64,000 nt of DNA, from contig NZ_JABBGM010000007.1 in assembly GCF_012927405.1 (NCBI RefSeq), positions 104,389 to 168,388 of the forward strand, given 5' to 3'. Under the pieces are notes generated by a model. It worked only from the letters and a program-made list of their open reading frames with translations, did no database searches and had not been told where the DNA came from. The position numbers and the translations under genes are program-made. Of this stretch, positions 61,403 to 64,000 are shown in pieces; position 1 is the stretch's first letter, and each line of letters starts with the position of its first letter. Origin of the DNA: Novosphingobium olei. Lineage in GTDB: Bacteria > Pseudomonadota > Alphaproteobacteria > Sphingomonadales > Sphingomonadaceae.

Positions 61403-63856
61403 ATGACCGCTACGATCTCAGGCAGCAGCGCCATTCTCGGCGCTGCGCGAACGCTTGCTGCCAAGCTCCTGCTCGCCATTCCCATCGATCGAGCGGCTCT
61501 CACGGAGGCCATGACCGAGAGCTCGGGCGGCAACGATGCTGCGGGAGCCTGGACCCAGCGCGAGAGTTTCGAGGCGCTTGAGGTGGCGCTGGCCATGGCA
61601 ATTCCGGAACTGGTCGGCCGAATGGACGCCGGTGCTGCCATCGGCACGCTCGAGGCGCTTGCTCGGGAATTACCGACCCACACGGTGCGCAGCGAAGACC
61701 AGATCGCTTTCCAGCAGTTTTCTACCCCGCCGGCGCTGGCGTGCCTTGCCGTCCATCTCGCGCGCCTCGGGTCCGAAGATATCTTCCTCGAACCGAGCGC
61801 CGGCACCGGGATCATCGCTGCGCTGGCAAGAGGCGCGGTGAAGCAGTTCCTTCTCAACGAACTCGAACCTACCCGCGCTGAGCTGCTCGAAGGCCTATTT
61901 CCGGGCTCTTCAGTCTATCGCCACGACGGCGCCAAGATTGCCGCGCTGCTCGCCGGGACCGCTCGGCCGAGCGTGATCGTGATGAACCCTCCGTTCTCGG
62001 TGTCGCAGTCGCGCGGCGAAGATCAGAACACAGCGGCACGGCACCTGCGCGCAGCACTCGACCATCTGTTGCCCGGCGGACGGGTGGTGGCGATCATGCC
62101 GGACTGGTTTGCTGAATCCGCACGAGGTGGCGAAGTCTATCGCCGTACTCTGGAAGGCGCACGGGTCGTCATGTCGCTGCGGCTCGACAAGGGCGGCTAC
62201 GCCAAGCACGGCACCGGCATTGCGGTGCGGTTGCTGGTAATCGACAAGGTTCCGGGCGAGACCTCGGTTTCGACGATCAATCGAGCGTCCGTAAGCGAGC
62301 TGTTCGCGGCGCTAGGACCTATTCCTCCACGCGCTGCGCTGCGCGTGGCCAGTCCGGCTGCCGTGGTTCGGCCCAAACTCAGCTTGTTCCGATCGGTGAA
62401 AAGCGGCCCGGCGCGTCCGGTGATCGTGCGGGCACCGCAGACCAACGAGGTCAGGCCTGTCGCCTACCAAGTGCTCGAGGAGGCCGCGGCAATGGGCGAA
62501 CAACGCGGGGTCTATGCCGACTATCGCCCCTCGCGCGTCGTCATCCCCGAAGCAGGTGAGCATCCGTCCCATCTGGTCGAATCCGCCGCCATGGCGTCAA
62601 TCGCCGCGCCCAAGCCCGGCTACATTCCGTGCCTGCCCGAGCGGACGGTGACCGCGCGGTTGCTCTCGGCGGCCCAGCTCGAGACCGTGATCTACGCGGG
62701 CGAAGCCTGGAGCCGCGATCTCCACGGCCGCTTCAGCCAAACCGCTGGCGAGGTGGCGCTCAAGGAAGACCCCGAGGGTCAGCTCTACCGCACCGGCTTC
62801 TTCCTAGGCGACGGGACCGGAGCGGGGAAGGGGAGGCAGGCGGCGGCCTGCATTCTCGACCAATGGCTGAAGGGCAATCGTCGGCACATCTGGATCTCGA
62901 AGAACGCACCGTTGCTCGAGGATGCGCAGCGCGACTGGACCGCGATCGGCGGGCTGCCATCGGACATCATTGATCTCGCGCGCTGGAAGATCGGCGAGGA
63001 AATCACCGCGCCCGAGGGCATCCTGTTCGTCCCCTATGGAACCCTTCGCTCTGCCCGTGTCGAGGATACCCGGCTCGACCAGATTGTGCGCTGGGCCAGT
63101 CCCGCATTCGAAGGCGTGATCGTGTTCGACGAAGCCCATGAAATGGGCGGTGTCGCTGGCGGGGAGGGGGCTCTCGGTCAGAAACAGGGTTCGCTCCAGG
63201 GGATCGCTGGAGTGCTGCTGCAGAACACCCTGCCGCGCGCCCGCGTGCTTTACGCCTCGGCCACCGGTGCTTCGGACGTCAACAACCTCGCCTATGCGGT
63301 GCGGCTTGGCCTGTGGGGACCGGGCACGGCCTTTGCGAACCGCGAGCAGTTCATCTCCGAAATCCGCGACGGCGGCATTGCGGCGATGGAACTGGTGGCG
63401 CGCGACCTCAAGGCGTCGGGGCTCTATCTCGCCCGCGCGCTCAGCTTCGCCGGGATCGAGTACGACATCCTGCGCCACGACCTCAGCATCGACCAGATCG
63501 CGATCTATGACACCTATTGCGAGGCCTGGACGATCATCCACCAGAACCTTGAAGCCGCGCTTGAACTGACGGGCGTGGTCGACGGCCTCGAGAACCGCAC
63601 GCTCAACAGCGGCGCCAAGGCGGCGGCGCGCAGTCGGTTCGAAGGCACCAAGCAGCGCTTCTTCGCGCAGGTGCTGCTCTCACTGAAGCTGCCTTCGATC
63701 TTCCCGGCGATCGACGAACACCTCGCCCAGGATGAAAGCGTGGTGGTGCAGCTGGTCAGCACGGCGGAATCGATCCTCAATCGGCGGCTTAATGAGCTCG
63801 ATCCCGAGGAGCGCGAGGCGCTGGAATTGGACTTGTCGCCCCGCGAGGCCATCTAA
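61403..63856 (+). CDS. Methyltransferase-helicase (strawberry-notch-like), 3'-truncated
   Basis: 817 residues where relatives have about 1400-1500. The N-terminal methyltransferase part has FLEPSAGTG (near 130) and VMNPPF (near 195). The helicase part has FFLGDGTGAGKGRQAA as Walker A (near 470) and VIVFDEAHEMGG as DEAH box (near 574). It ends LELDLSPREAI followed by TAA, where homologues go on into the second helicase domain. The stop codon is formed by the first bases of a 20-bp palindrome (63854-63873). ATG 61403 has GGAGA. Probably inactivated by an insertion. Confidence 0.85.
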   Translation: MTATISGSSAILGAARTLAAKLLLAIPIDRAALTEAMTESSGGNDAAGAWTQRESFEALEVALAMAIPELVGRMDAGAAIGTLEALARELPTHTVRSEDQIAFQQFSTPPALACLAVHLARLGSEDIFLEPSAGTGIIAALARGAVKQFLLNELEPTRAELLEGLFPGSSVYRHDGAKIAALLAGTARPSVIVMNPPFSVSQSRGEDQNTAARHLRAALDHLLPGGRVVAIMPDWFAESARGGEVYRRTLEGARVVMSLRLDKGGYAKHGTGIAVRLLVIDKVPGETSVSTINRASVSELFAALGPIPPRAALRVASPAAVVRPKLSLFRSVKSGPARPVIVRAPQTNEVRPVAYQVLEEAAAMGEQRGVYADYRPSRVVIPEAGEHPSHLVESAAMASIAAPKPGYIPCLPERTVTARLLSAAQLETVIYAGEAWSRDLHGRFSQTAGEVALKEDPEGQLYRTGFFLGDGTGAGKGRQAAACILDQWLKGNRRHIWISKNAPLLEDAQRDWTAIGGLPSDIIDLARWKIGEEITAPEGILFVPYGTLRSARVEDTRLDQIVRWASPAFEGVIVFDEAHEMGGVAGGEGALGQKQGSLQGIAGVLLQNTLPRARVLYASATGASDVNNLAYAVRLGLWGPGTAFANREQFISEIRDGGIAAMELVARDLKASGLYLARALSFAGIEYDILRHDLSIDQIAIYDTYCEAWTIIHQNLEAALELTGVVDGLENRTLNSGAKAAARSRFEGTKQRFFAQVLLSLKLPSIFPAIDEHLAQDESVVVQLVSTAESILNRRLNELDPEEREALELDLSPREAI

Positions 63857-63873
63857 TGTTGAGCTCAACATTA
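63854..63873. repeat. 20-bp perfect palindrome at the break of the helicase gene
   Basis: TAATGTTGAGCTCAACATTA equals its own reverse complement. It begins exactly where the helicase homology ends, so it may be the end of an inserted element or a target hot spot. Confidence 0.7.
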
Positions 63874-64000
63874 CACATATTCTTTGCAGTCGCAGTTTAT
63901 GTCGAGCGTGGTGGCGGGAGGCGCAGGTTTCCTTCGGTTTTCCATGATTTCACTCCAGATAATTACGGTTCCCTCGACCTCAACAAGTCGAAGGAACCAA
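63874..64000. other. Unassigned end of window
   Basis: 127 bases of lower GC than the region before it. No frame of useful length. Consistent with the first non-coding bases of an insertion sequence that continues beyond the window. Confidence 0.4.

Overview
The window reads as part of a large conjugative plasmid from a sphingomonad-type alphaproteobacterium (Novosphingobium, Sphingobium or Sphingomonas are the likely genera). The reasons are high GC, a full F-type transfer operon in the order seen on sphingomonad plasmids, an iteron/RepA replicon with parAB, and a DUF6768/ECF-sigma remnant of a kind I associate with this order. The genus assignment is inference.

Layout. (1) Bases 1-10423 hold the 3' end of a ketopantoate-reductase-family gene and, facing it, a nine-gene minus-strand catabolic operon: Rieske dioxygenase alpha and beta, zinc alcohol dehydrogenase, pyruvate phosphate dikinase, DapA-type aldolase, a second ketopantoate-reductase-family enzyme, a D-malate/tartrate-type decarboxylating dehydrogenase, a DUF1330 protein and a membrane protein. 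(2) Bases 10489-17487 hold an EamA transporter and an efflux operon (hydrolase, thioesterase, TolC-like, HlyD-like and DHA2 pump) divergent from a MarR regulator, with a 19-bp palindrome on the hydrolase start codon. (3) Bases 17.5-21.7 kb are a scar zone: frameshifted DUF2062 gene, FG-GAP-like protein, a cut sigma factor joined to a cut DUF6768 gene, a serine recombinase, a tyrosine recombinase and a small membrane protein. (4) Bases 21741-40382 are the transfer operon traG-H-F-N-trbC-U-x-W-S26-trbI-x-C-V-dsbC-B-K-E-L-A (read from 40382 downward), most genes overlapping by four bases or less. A lytic transglycosylase and a divergent HTH-like gene lie beyond it. TraI and TraD are not in the window. 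(5) Bases 42.3-46.8 kb carry small cargo: DUF1778 antitoxin-like protein, outer-membrane beta-barrel, calcium-binding/nuclease pair, DUF4188 protein and an AAA ATPase.

(6) Bases 47.1-55.7 kb hold the most interesting structure. A 6556-bp transposon (48715-55270) with TniA, TniB and TniQ has matching ends with internal repeats. It carries a tyrosine recombinase divergent from an unknown winged-helix protein instead of the serine resolvase usual in Tn5053/Tn402 relatives. It interrupts a paralogue of that winged-helix gene, itself divergent from another tyrosine recombinase. Removing the element plus one 5-bp target copy rejoins the gene in frame (271 codons). I propose that recombinase plus winged-helix partner plus the inverted repeats between them form a cointegrate-resolution module.

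(7) Bases 55.7-64 kb are the plasmid backbone: WGR protein, ParB, three 16-bp palindromic parS candidates, ParA, an iteron origin, RepA, a zinc-finger/Toprim protein, and a methyltransferase-helicase of the strawberry-notch type cut short exactly at a 20-bp palindrome, probably the end of another insertion. Catabolism, efflux, transfer and maintenance are thus combined on one mobile replicon.
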